A stretch of 64,000 bases of DNA from Saliniramus sp050485405. Lineage in GTDB: Bacteria; Pseudomonadota; Alphaproteobacteria; Rhizobiales; Beijerinckiaceae. The notes under the pieces are model-generated. The model was not told where the DNA came from. It was given only the letters and a program-made list of their open reading frames with translations, and searched no databases. The translations under genes were made by a program, and so were the position numbers. The DNA is taken from NCBI GenBank assembly GCA_050485405.1, contig JBJHBI010000003.1, positions 38,356 through 102,355 on the forward strand. Reading direction: 5' to 3'. Below, in pieces: positions 16,200 through 24,290 of this stretch; position 1 is the first letter of the stretch, and each line of letters begins with the position of its first letter.

Positions 16200-16871
16200 T
16201 CACGCCTGCCCTTCGCCGCGCCGAAGCAGGAACACGCATTGACGGCCGATCATGTTCCACACCCACCACGGCAGCTTCAGCCGCACCGGCCTGTCGGTGG
16301 CGTCGAGGGCGACTGCGCGCTCCATCACCGCGCCGACTTCCTCTACGAGACTGGCGAAGTCGCGCATCGTGCAATGGTGGATATTCGGCGTATCGTACCA
16401 GCTATAGGGCAATTGCTCGGTGACGGGCATGCGCCCGCGCAGCAGCAATTCGAGGCGCACGCGCCAATAGCCGAAATTCTGGAACGAGACGATCCCGGAC
16501 TTGCCGATCCGCAGCATCTGTTCGAGCACGATACGCGGATTCAGCGTCGCCTGGATCGTCTGTGACAGAATGACGAAGTCGAACCCGTCATCCGGGTAGT
16601 CGAAGAGATCGGTATCGGCGTCGCCCTGCACCACCGCGAGGCCCTTGGCGAGGCATTTGTTGACGTTCTCGCGGTCGAGTTCGACGCCACGCGCGTCGCA
16701 ATCGCGCAGGTCGCGCAGGAGCGCGAGGAGCGAGCCGTCCCCGCAGCCGACATCGAGCACCCGCGCGCCGGGTGTCACCATCTCGGCGAGGAGCAGGTGA
16801 TCGGGGCGCGCTCCGGCTGCGGCGAGCGAAGCCTTGCGCGTGTCGAAATCATCCGGCGGCAGCGCGTTCAT
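16200..16871 (-). CDS. metW: MetW, methionine biosynthesis protein
   Basis: This 223-residue SAM-methyltransferase-fold protein has the glycine-rich loop VLDVGCGDGSLL. The family-specific stretches VELDRENVNKCLAKGLAVVQGD and SFQNFGYWRVRLELL are present. In proteobacteria MetW works with MetX in homoserine acylation for methionine synthesis. The ATG at 16871 overlaps the metX stop by four bases, so the two are co-translated. The open frame continues far upstream but that part is a shadow of metX. Confidence 0.93.
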   Translation of the reverse strand: MNALPPDDFDTRKASLAAAGARPDHLLLAEMVTPGARVLDVGCGDGSLLALLRDLRDCDARGVELDRENVNKCLAKGLAVVQGDADTDLFDYPDDGFDFVILSQTIQATLNPRIVLEQMLRIGKSGIVSFQNFGYWRVRLELLLRGRMPVTEQLPYSWYDTPNIHHCTMRDFASLVEEVGAVMERAVALDATDRPVRLKLPWWVWNMIGRQCVFLLRRGEGQA

Positions 16872-18091
16872 GCCACCCCCCGATCCCGCGCGGCGGCGTC
16901 GATGAAGCCCTTGGCGGCGGCGAACATGTCGGGTTCGTCGAGCAGGAAGGCGTCGTGACCCTTGTCGCTCTCGATCTCGACGAAGGAAACCGAGGCCGCA
17001 GCCGCGTTCAGCGCCCGCACCAGTGCCCGCGAATCCTTCGTCGGGAACAGCCAGTCCGAGGTGAAGCTCATCACGCAGAACCGCGTCTGCGTGCCCCTGA
17101 AAGCGCGCGCGAGCTTGCCGTCGAATTCGGCGGAGAGATCGAAGTAGTCCATCGCCCGGGTGACGTAGAGGTAGGAGTTCGCATCGAAGCGCTCGACGAA
17201 GGTCGAGCCCTGGTAGCGCAGATAGCTCTCGATCTGGAAATCGGCCTCGAAGGAGAAGGTCGGCGCGGCGCGGCTTTGCAACTTGCGCCCGAATTTCTGA
17301 TGCAGCGCCCCTTCCGAGAGATAGGTCACGTGCGCAGCCATCCGCGCCACGGCGAGGCCCTTGCGGGGGCGGGTGCCGCGTTCGAGATACCGCCCCGACG
17401 CCCAGCCGGGATCGGCCATCACCGCCTGGCGCCCCACCTCGTGGAAGGCGATATTCTGCGCCGAATGGCGTGTCGCGGCGGCGATGGGCATTGCGGAGAA
17501 GACGCGCTCGGGATAGAGCGCGGCCCATTCCAGAACCTGCATGCCCCCCATCGAGCCGCCGACGACGCAGAGCAGATCCTCGATGCCGAGCTTGTCGAGC
17601 AGCATGGCCTGCGAGCGGACCATGTCGCGGATCGTCACCAGCGGAAAGTCGACGCCGTAGGGCTGCCCGGTCGCCGGATTGGTCGAGGCGGGGCCGGTCG
17701 TGCCCATGCACCCGCCGAGCACGTTCGCGCAGATCACGAAGAACCGGTTTGTGTCGATCGCCTTTCCGGGCCCGACGAAGAGCCGCCACCAACCCGGTTT
17801 CTCGGTGACCGGATGGACGTTGCAGACATGCTGGTCGCCGGTCAGGGCATGGCAGATCAGGACCGCGTTCTTGCGATCGGGGGCGAGTTCCCCATAGGTC
17901 TGATAGGCGATCTGCCAGGGGGCGAGACTCGCACCGCAATCCATTTCGAGAGGCTCGTCCTCCCCGAAACGCATGACCTGGCTCGATGGATTATCAACCT
18001 GCGCGCGAGCGAGCGCAGCGAGAGTCTCGAAATCACCGTTATGCCCGTCGGCTGCACCCTCGGGCGATTGATGGCGGATCGTGTCTGTCAT
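16868..18091 (-). CDS. metX: Homoserine O-acyltransferase MetX
   Basis: This 407-residue alpha/beta-hydrolase-fold enzyme acylates homoserine (acetyl- or succinyl-CoA as donor) in the methionine pathway. The nucleophile elbow is GGSMGGMQ. The acid Asp lies in FTSDWLFP and the His in DKGHDAFLL. Family blocks ANVLGGCMGTTGP and DFPLVTIRDMVRSQ are intact. The start MTDTIRHQSPEG at 18091 removes a 64-residue upstream extension that reads through promoter DNA. MetW follows with an ATGA overlap. An AACGAA-type repeat lies in the promoter region. Confidence 0.95.
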   Translation of the reverse strand: MTDTIRHQSPEGAADGHNGDFETLAALARAQVDNPSSQVMRFGEDEPLEMDCGASLAPWQIAYQTYGELAPDRKNAVLICHALTGDQHVCNVHPVTEKPGWWRLFVGPGKAIDTNRFFVICANVLGGCMGTTGPASTNPATGQPYGVDFPLVTIRDMVRSQAMLLDKLGIEDLLCVVGGSMGGMQVLEWAALYPERVFSAMPIAAATRHSAQNIAFHEVGRQAVMADPGWASGRYLERGTRPRKGLAVARMAAHVTYLSEGALHQKFGRKLQSRAAPTFSFEADFQIESYLRYQGSTFVERFDANSYLYVTRAMDYFDLSAEFDGKLARAFRGTQTRFCVMSFTSDWLFPTKDSRALVRALNAAAASVSFVEIESDKGHDAFLLDEPDMFAAAKGFIDAAARDRGVA

Positions 18092-18125
18092 GGCGCTTCT
18101 TTTGGCCGGATTTTGCGCGTGATGC

Positions 18126-18149
18126 AACGAATTCGTTCGGATTAACGAA
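18126..18149. promoter_or_regulatory. Three AACGAA half-sites upstream of metX
   Basis: The segment contains AACGAA (18126-18131), TTCGTT (18132-18137) and AACGAA (18144-18149). The first two form a perfect 12-bp palindrome; the last two an inverted repeat with a 6-base spacer. It sits 35-58 bp upstream of the metX start and could be an operator or leader hairpin. It does not match a SAM-II riboswitch well enough to call. Confidence 0.45.
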
Positions 18150-18271
18150 CATGACGTAAGGAAACAAGCCTCCGTAACGGATGTTTCGATGACGGCAAGC
18201 GGCTGCGCGAAGCGGCGCCCCGCGACCGATAATCCACTATGCAATCGCCTGCGACGGGGCATAATCGCCGC

Positions 18272-18925
18272 ATGCTGGCTCACCCGATTCGCCGCCCCCT
18301 GTCCGATCGATCGCGCCGGCCCGGCATCAGCCTGAGCCGGCTCGCGGTCGCCTGCGCATTGCTCGTCGGAGTGCCCCTCACGGGATGCACGCCGCTCGGA
18401 ACACGGGTGGCGGGTATCGATTCGGTCGATCTGCGGCGCATGGCCGAGCGCGACGGCGGCGCGGCATGGCTCGCCCTGCCCATGGGCCGCTGGCTCGGAA
18501 CGCGCCCCAATGTCGGCCGCCCGGAAGCGGTGATCGCCTGCCTCGCCCCCACATGCGAGAATCGGCTCGTCGTCGCGGTCCTGCGCCTCGAAGGCGAGAC
18601 GGCGGATCTCGCCGAGCGTGACCTGCGCAATCCGCAGATGCTCGCCCGCGGCATCGCTGCACAGGCGCAGGAACAGGCCGAAGAGCGGGCAGCAGCGAAC
18701 GCATCAGCGCCATCGCGGATCGACATCGACGTCGCCGCCCTCGATCTCGACGATCTGCGCGGCTTCACCATGACCCTGAGCGACGGGCGCGCGCGCGGAT
18801 CAGCGGCTCACGGCGCTGCGGTGGGACGTCGCGAGGGGCGCGATCTGCGCGTGATCCTCGCCATCGGCGACGACATGCAGGTCGTGCGCGCGGCGCTGGC
18901 CCAGATCCACGCCGAAGCGTTCTGA
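18272..18925 (+). CDS. Predicted lipoprotein of unknown function
   Basis: This 217-residue protein has an N-terminal basic region, a hydrophobic core (RLAVACALLVGVPL) and a lipobox LTGC, so Cys39 should be lipidated after signal peptidase II cleavage. The mature part begins TPLGTRVAGIDSVDL and contains two cysteines in IACLAPTCENRL that could pair in the periplasm. The middle is a long Ala/Glu-rich helix. I do not recognise a family. An in-frame ATG 33 bp upstream (18239) is possible; neither start has a clear ribosome binding site. It is divergent from metX. Confidence 0.7.
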   Translation: MLAHPIRRPLSDRSRRPGISLSRLAVACALLVGVPLTGCTPLGTRVAGIDSVDLRRMAERDGGAAWLALPMGRWLGTRPNVGRPEAVIACLAPTCENRLVVAVLRLEGETADLAERDLRNPQMLARGIAAQAQEQAEERAAANASAPSRIDIDVAALDLDDLRGFTMTLSDGRARGSAAHGAAVGRREGRDLRVILAIGDDMQVVRAALAQIHAEAF

Positions 18926-18944
18926 CGCGCAGCGGCATCCCATG

Positions 18945-18973
18945 AAAAAAGACCGGCGGGATTGCCCCGCCGG
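18945..18973 (-). terminator. Rho-independent terminator of the DUF4168 gene
   Basis: Read on the minus strand, an 8-bp perfect GC stem (arms 18953-18960 and 18966-18973) with a 5-base loop is followed by six U residues (A6 at 18945-18950). It lies 30 bp past the stop of the DUF4168 gene and also separates it from the convergent lipoprotein gene. Confidence 0.9.
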
Positions 18974-19002
18974 CCCGATAGTCGGTGACGATGTCGCCCA
19001 GA

Positions 19003-19407
19003 TTACTGTCCGGCCGCTTCCGCGATGAACATGTTGATCTGCTGCATCATCTCCGGATCGTTCTGAGCCGCTTCGGCGATGGCGTTGTAGCTGTCGACGT
19101 CGATGCCGGGCACCGCTTCGACGGCCGCGACCATCTCGTCATTCGCAGCCTGGGCGATCTCCTGCTGCTGCTCCTGCGATTCGGCCGCTTCCATCTGCGG
19201 CTGATACGCCTGGCTGATCTCCTGGATCTCGAGCGTCGCCGTGGCGAAGGAGCGCAGGGTTTCCTCATCCACGTTCGGCGCCTGACCCGGTGCCGGAGCG
19301 GTCTGGGCGGCGGCCTGGGTGGTGACGCTGGTTCCCGTGAGGGAGGCGGCACCGAAAGCCATACCCAGAGCGGCAACGGCGGCGAGCGTGGTACGAGCGA
19401 AGTTCAT
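19003..19407 (-). CDS. Exported DUF4168 protein
   Basis: This 134-residue protein has a signal peptide (MNFARTTLAAVAALGMAFGAASL, cleavage probably near AAAQT) and one DUF4168 domain. The domain is a short helical region with SFATATLEIQEISQAYQPQM and a conserved C-terminal YNAIAEAAQNDPEMMQQI. The mature protein is acidic and Gln-rich and probably periplasmic. Its function is unknown in the family. It ends at a strong terminator and is divergent from an ECF sigma factor gene, so the sigma factor may control it. Confidence 0.82.
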   Translation of the reverse strand: MNFARTTLAAVAALGMAFGAASLTGTSVTTQAAAQTAPAPGQAPNVDEETLRSFATATLEIQEISQAYQPQMEAAESQEQQQEIAQAANDEMVAAVEAVPGIDVDSYNAIAEAAQNDPEMMQQINMFIAEAAGQ

Positions 19408-19537
19408 ATCGCATTTCCCTTTTTCAGTTTCCGATCGATCGGCACGCCACGCCCCGGGCCAACGGTTAAGCTTGCCCTCACGGCATGGCGCGTTACCCTG
19501 TCAGACAGTTTCGGGGGGCCGATCGTTCCGCAGGGGG

Positions 19538-19568
19538 CGAAAAAAATTTGTGATGCGTCACTTTTTCG
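19538..19568. promoter_or_regulatory. Dyad between the DUF4168 and ECF sigma genes
   Basis: The arms CGAAAAA and TTTTTCG enclose a shorter inverted repeat GTGA-TGCG-TCAC, with extra bases on the left side. It lies 65-95 bp before the sigma factor start in an otherwise GC-rich spacer. It may be a promoter/operator; the strands it serves are not known. Confidence 0.35.
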
Positions 19569-19632
19569 TCGCTTCGACGCGTTCCCCTGAGGCTGACGAA
19601 CGAGAGCGTCACAGGAGGCCAGGGCCGATTTC

Positions 19633-20253
19633 ATGCAGGATGCACTGAGAGCCGAGACGATCGAAGCGCAGCAGGATGCGGCAACCCACGCGAACGACGT
19701 GCCCGCTGGCGCACGGGATATCCCGATGCCGATGGACCCGTCGCAGAAGCGCCGCATCGCGCATCGCATCGCGGCGGAAATTCCCGGAATACGCCGCTAC
19801 GCGCGCCGCCTGGAGCGTAATCCCGACGAAGCCGAGGATCTGGTCCAGGACGCCCTCGAGCGCGCCTTGCGGAAATCCCATGGCTGGCGCGGCGGAAGCC
19901 TCGCCGGCTGGCTGCGCCGGATCGTCTTCACGGTCTTCGCCAATCGTCGCTCGCGCACGATACGCACGGAAGCGGATATTCCCGTCGACGGGGCGCTGGA
20001 AACCGCCTCGCCGCCGGATCAGGAAGATCGCCTCGCCTGCCGTGACATCGCCCGCGCCGTCGATGCCCTGCCCGCCGAGCAGCGTATCGCCGTCAGTCTC
20101 GCGATCCGCCCGGAAAGCTCCTACGAGGAGAACGCGCAGGCGGCGGGGATGCCGGTGGGAACGTTCCGCTCGCGCCTCTCGCGGGCACGCGAGAAATTGC
20201 GCGACCGACTCACCGCCCCGCATACGCAAGCCGCGCAGTGGCGGGTCGGCTGA
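19633..20253 (+). CDS. ECF-type RNA polymerase sigma factor
   Basis: This 206-residue sigma-70 family protein has regions 2 and 4 only, which defines the ECF group. Region 2 shows RRLERNPDEAEDLVQDALERALRK. Region 4 shows LPAEQRIAVSLAI ... SYEENAQAAGMPVGTFRSRLSRAREKLRD, with the helix-turn-helix. About 45 extra residues precede region 2. No anti-sigma factor gene or response regulator/anti-anti-sigma partner is adjacent. The gene is divergent from the DUF4168 gene. Alternative internal starts exist at the Met residues near 30-33. The target promoters cannot be inferred here. Confidence 0.88.
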   Translation: MQDALRAETIEAQQDAATHANDVPAGARDIPMPMDPSQKRRIAHRIAAEIPGIRRYARRLERNPDEAEDLVQDALERALRKSHGWRGGSLAGWLRRIVFTVFANRRSRTIRTEADIPVDGALETASPPDQEDRLACRDIARAVDALPAEQRIAVSLAIRPESSYEENAQAAGMPVGTFRSRLSRAREKLRDRLTAPHTQAAQWRVG

Positions 20254-20279
20254 GCGGAGCACCTGTCACCAGTGAAGAA

Positions 20280-20305
20280 ACCCTCGCCGGCCAGCCGACG
20301 AGGGT
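20280..20305 (-). terminator. Weak terminator-like hairpin after trxA
   Basis: The arms ACCCTCG and CGAGGGT are separated by 12 bases. On the minus strand the stem is followed by TTTCTTC, an imperfect U tract. It lies about 90 bp past the trxA stop and could terminate that transcript. Confidence 0.4.
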
Positions 20306-20396
20306 CACGCGTTGTCACGATATCGCGACGAGCGCCGCATGCGCGCCTCAAGCGCGGTGCAGAACGCTTTCCGACCCGACGGACTGATGCGCGCGA

Positions 20397-20720
20397 TCAG
20401 CCGGCGAAACCGGCGATCCACTTCTGCAGTTCACCCTTGGGCGCCGCGCCGACTTTCTGGCCGGCGAGTTCGCCGTTCTTGAACACCATCAGCGTCGGGA
20501 TCGAGCGGATGCCGAGCTGACCGGCGATCGCCTGATTCTCGTCGATATTGACCTTGGCGATCTTGACCTTGCCCGCCATGTCCTCGGAAATCTCTTCGAG
20601 AGCGGGGCCGATCATCTTGCAGGGGCCGCACCATTCGGCCCAGAAATCCACCACGACGGGCTCGGAGGATTTCAGGACGTCGGTCTCGAAGCTCGCATCG
20701 GTCACTTTCACGGTCGCCAT
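20397..20720 (-). CDS. trxA: Thioredoxin TrxA
   Basis: This 107-residue cytoplasmic disulfide reductase has the active site WCGPC (Cys31 and Cys34), the buried Asp in VVVDFWAEW and the cis-proline loop IRSIPTLMVFKNG. The start MATVKVTD at 20720 matches the usual N-terminus; the longer frame reads into spacer. It lies 96 bp downstream of addA on the same strand, an arrangement common in alphaproteobacteria. Confidence 0.97.
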   Translation of the reverse strand: MATVKVTDASFETDVLKSSEPVVVDFWAEWCGPCKMIGPALEEISEDMAGKVKIAKVNIDENQAIAGQLGIRSIPTLMVFKNGELAGQKVGAAPKGELQKWIAGFAG

Positions 20721-20816
20721 GGCGTCACCTTCCATATCTTTGCCTGATGCAGACATATGCTGCACGGCGGCATGGTTCAAGCAAGCGCCCTGATCCGCAT
20801 GTGGAGAGCGCATGCA

Positions 20817-23800
20817 TCACGCGCCCGGCGCCACGGGAGGAGCGGGTGCGCGGATGGCTGCACGGGCGGCGTCCAGCGCGTCGTCGTCGAGTTCGCGCAC
20901 CTGCGGCCCGGCGGTCCAGACCATGAAGGCGCGGATCGCCCGCCCCGGATAAATCTGCGCGAGAAGCGCGCGGTAGAGCGCCATCTGCGTCAGATAGCGC
21001 GGCGAAAGCGGGGCATCCGGGTCGGGCGGGCGCGCGCTCGTCTTGAAATCGGCAAAGCAGATCGCGTCATCACCGATCGCGAGCCGGTCGATCTGCCCGG
21101 TCACCGCGACCATCTCCTCCGCCGCCCCGATCGCAACGCGCCCTGAAACCGGCGCTTCGGCGAGCGCGTCCGGCGCGAATAGCGGCGCGAGCCGGGGATC
21201 GGCGATCACGGTCAGCGCGTCGGAGACGACCGCTTCGCGCATCGCCTCATCGAGCCCGCCGGCGCGCGCTGCGACGAAGGCACGGGCGGCCTCCGCGCGC
21301 CGATCCGCCGGGATGGCCGGCAGGCGCTCGATCAGGGCATGGACGAGGACGCCGCGCTGGCGGGCGCGGGGATCGAAGGGCCGGTCGCGCAGGCTCGCCG
21401 GGGCGTCCGCAGCGGTGAGTGCGCTCGACGGACGGATCGGCGGGGCGGGTTCCGGCTCGGGCGCATGGGCGCGGGTCAGCCAGTCCGGCAAAGGGAAGGC
21501 CTGGACCGGCACGGGCTGCGACGTCTTCGCCGCATGAGCCGCCGGTGCGGGCTCCTGCCAGAGCGCGACGTTTCCATAGGGCATTTCGGCATCGGTGAGC
21601 CCGTAAGGCCCGGCCTCGAGCGCGCTCATGATCCGCGCCGTCCAGCTATCGGCGGGGAGCTCCTGCGCGTTGCGGCTGCCATAGGGGGCGATGACGAGAT
21701 GATCGGCGGCGCGCGTCAGCGCCACATAGAGCAGCCGGTTGCGCTCCTGCGCATCCGCCGCCTCGTGGCGCGCGCGCGCCTCGCCCACGATGTCCGGCTC
21801 GCTCTCCTTGCCGGGCGACCAGACGGACAGCTTCTCGCCGATATCGAACAAGGCCGCCCCACGATTGCCGCCGCCTGTCGCCTGATCGATGACGAGGACG
21901 AGCGGCGCTTCGAGGCCCTTGGCGCCGTGGACGGTCATCACCCGCACCTCGCGCCCTTCGGCTTCGAGATCGCGGCGGATCTCGCGCTCGGCGCCGGAGA
22001 AGCTCTCCAGAAAGGTCGCGAGCGAGGGCGTCTGCGGATGTTCGGCATTGAGCGCCTCGGCGAGGAAGGCGTCGATGGCGTCACCCGCCTCGATCCCGAG
22101 CCGCGCCACCAGCCGGCGACGACCGCCCTCGGGACCGAGCAGCGCGGCGAAGAAGGCGAAGGGGCCGTGCCGCGCGGCGAGATCGGACCAGCGTGCGATC
22201 TGCGCGAGCGCGGCTTGCGCCTTCGCATCTCCGCTCTCGGCATGGCGGGTGAGCGCTGCATGGAAGCTCTCCCCGTCCTCGCGCTCCACGCCGATACGGA
22301 TGAGATCGTCGTCATCCCAGCCGACCAGCGGCGATTTCAACACCGTGGCGAGCGTCAGATCATCATCGGGCAGAAGCGCCGCGCGCCCCGCCGCAACGAG
22401 ATCCTGCACCGCGATATGGGCGGCAATGTCGAGCCGGTCGGCGCCGGCGACGGGGATGTTGCGATCCTTCAGGGCGCGGATCGTGGCGAAGAAGGCCGGG
22501 TTGCGGCTGCGGGTGAGGATCAGGATCTCGCCCGGATGCCAGACGCGCCCGGTCGCATCGCCCTTGCGCGTCCAGGTCTCCACGGCCTGCGCGATACGCC
22601 GGGCGAGGCGCACGGGCGGGGCAGCGGCGTCGGGCTCGTCGAGGGGATGCGTCCAGGCATCGGGATCGGGCACCGCCTCAGCAGGCTCGAAGGGCCAGAT
22701 CTCGACGCGCGCGGGCATGCCGATGCGGCTGCTCTGATGCACCGTGCCGGTAATGTCGTCTTCGAAGCTCAAGCCCTCGAAATTGCGCGCCTGCGCAAAG
22801 ACCGCATCCACCGCCGCGAGAATTGCGGGCGCGGTGCGGAAGGAGACGGTGAGCTGCACGTTCTCGAAGGCCCGTGCGACGCCCTTCGCCTTGTCCTGCC
22901 AGTAGCGCCGGCTCTCGGAAAATCGCGCCGGCTCCGCACCCTGGAAAGAATAGATCGACTGTTTTTCGTCACCCACGGCAAAGACCGTGCGCAGCGGCGT
23001 CCCCGCCTGTCCGGCACCGGCGAAGAAGTCGCCGGTCACCGCGCGCAGGATGTCCCATTGCGCCGGGTTGGTATCCTGCGCCTCGTCGACGAGGACGTGG
23101 TCGATGCCGCGATCGAGCTTGTAGAGCACCCAGCCGCCGGCGGGACCGGAGAGCAGATCGCGGGTCTTCTCGATCAGATCGTCGAAATCGAGCATGGAGA
23201 GCCGCGCCTTGCGCGCCTCGATGCGGCGGAAGACGTCACGCGCGATCACATGCAGCGCCCAGGTGCGCTGCCAGGCCTCGACGCGCCCCATCCGCCCGCG
23301 CAGCGCCACGAGCCGCTCCTGCTCCGCAGCGAGCCGCTCTTTCACATGATCCGGGATCGCCTTGGTGCCGAGCGATTTGGTGGGGGTGCCCCGCCCCTCC
23401 TTGGTGAAGAACAGTTTCAGATAGAATGCGCCGCGCAACGCCAGATCATTCGTCTGCGAAGCCGCATGCAGCGCCTCGGCGCGATCCTTGTCCGTCTTGC
23501 CGCCGGTTTGCAGGATGGCGACCAGATCAGCCCATTCCGACACCGGAATCCCGCCATCGAGGATCTCCGCCTCCAGCGCCGACAAGCTCTCGTCCTCACC
23601 GACTTCGAGCCGCGCCCGGATATCGGCGAGCGCATTTTCGAAAGCGTCGTCGTCGCGCAGGACCGGGCGCGGGCGCATCGCCGCCTTGATCAGGGCGGTA
23701 CGACCATCGCCGCCGCCATGGGCCGCGTCGAGAATGTCGAAGGCCGCGCGCATGGTCTCGTTCCCGCCCGCATGAGCGAGCGTCTCGGCCATGGCCGTGT

Positions 23801-24290
23801 CGAACAGAACCGCGCCCTGCACCTCGTCGAGCATGGCGAAACGCGCCGGCACGCCGGCCTCGAAGGGGGCGATATGCAACAACCGCTCGCAGAAGGCGTG
23901 GATCGTCCCGATCTTGAGCCCGCCCGGCGTCTCCACGGCACGGGCGAAGAGCCGGCGCGCGAGGGCGAGGCGCCCGGCATCGGGATCACGCCCGTCGAGA
24001 TCGCGCAGGGCCTTGGCGAGCGCCGCGTCGTCATGCGTCACCCAGGCTGCGAGGCGGTCGAAGACGCGCATCTGCATGTTCGCGGCGGCGGCCTTGGTGA
24101 AGGTCAGGCAGAGTATGCGGTTGGGCGCGACGCCTTCGAGCAGCAGGCGCAGCACCCGGTCGGAGAGCACCTTCGTCTTGCCGGATCCCGCATTGGCCGA
24201 GACCCAGGCCGAGCGATCGGGCATCGCCGCGCGGCGCTGGCGGGCCGTCGTATCGCTGATCGGATCGCCGGTCGTGACAGCCCCGCTCAT
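20817..24290 (-). CDS. addA: Double-strand break repair helicase-nuclease AddA
   Basis: This 1157-residue UvrD-type superfamily 1 helicase is fused to a C-terminal PD-(D/E)XK nuclease. Walker A is in SANAGSGKTKVLSDR (about residues 31-45). Other helicase motifs include VDEAQDTNPAQWDIL (motif II), VGDEKQSIYSFQGAEP (motif III) and VMTVHGAKGLEAPLV (motif V). The nuclease core ICFADFKTSARPPD lies in the last 120 residues. AddAB resects double-strand ends for RecA loading, like RecBCD. Its ATG overlaps the addB stop by four bases, so the two subunits are co-translated. Confidence 0.97.
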   Translation of the reverse strand: MSGAVTTGDPISDTTARQRRAAMPDRSAWVSANAGSGKTKVLSDRVLRLLLEGVAPNRILCLTFTKAAAANMQMRVFDRLAAWVTHDDAALAKALRDLDGRDPDAGRLALARRLFARAVETPGGLKIGTIHAFCERLLHIAPFEAGVPARFAMLDEVQGAVLFDTAMAETLAHAGGNETMRAAFDILDAAHGGGDGRTALIKAAMRPRPVLRDDDAFENALADIRARLEVGEDESLSALEAEILDGGIPVSEWADLVAILQTGGKTDKDRAEALHAASQTNDLALRGAFYLKLFFTKEGRGTPTKSLGTKAIPDHVKERLAAEQERLVALRGRMGRVEAWQRTWALHVIARDVFRRIEARKARLSMLDFDDLIEKTRDLLSGPAGGWVLYKLDRGIDHVLVDEAQDTNPAQWDILRAVTGDFFAGAGQAGTPLRTVFAVGDEKQSIYSFQGAEPARFSESRRYWQDKAKGVARAFENVQLTVSFRTAPAILAAVDAVFAQARNFEGLSFEDDITGTVHQSSRIGMPARVEIWPFEPAEAVPDPDAWTHPLDEPDAAAPPVRLARRIAQAVETWTRKGDATGRVWHPGEILILTRSRNPAFFATIRALKDRNIPVAGADRLDIAAHIAVQDLVAAGRAALLPDDDLTLATVLKSPLVGWDDDDLIRIGVEREDGESFHAALTRHAESGDAKAQAALAQIARWSDLAARHGPFAFFAALLGPEGGRRRLVARLGIEAGDAIDAFLAEALNAEHPQTPSLATFLESFSGAEREIRRDLEAEGREVRVMTVHGAKGLEAPLVLVIDQATGGGNRGAALFDIGEKLSVWSPGKESEPDIVGEARARHEAADAQERNRLLYVALTRAADHLVIAPYGSRNAQELPADSWTARIMSALEAGPYGLTDAEMPYGNVALWQEPAPAAHAAKTSQPVPVQAFPLPDWLTRAHAPEPEPAPPIRPSSALTAADAPASLRDRPFDPRARQRGVLVHALIERLPAIPADRRAEAARAFVAARAGGLDEAMREAVVSDALTVIADPRLAPLFAPDALAEAPVSGRVAIGAAEEMVAVTGQIDRLAIGDDAICFADFKTSARPPDPDAPLSPRYLTQMALYRALLAQIYPGRAIRAFMVWTAGPQVRELDDDALDAARAAIRAPAPPVAPGA

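Noticed and set aside
18092..18240. SAM-II riboswitch upstream of metX
   Set aside because: The expected conserved core and pseudoknot strands could not be matched by eye; only the AACGAA dyad stands out.
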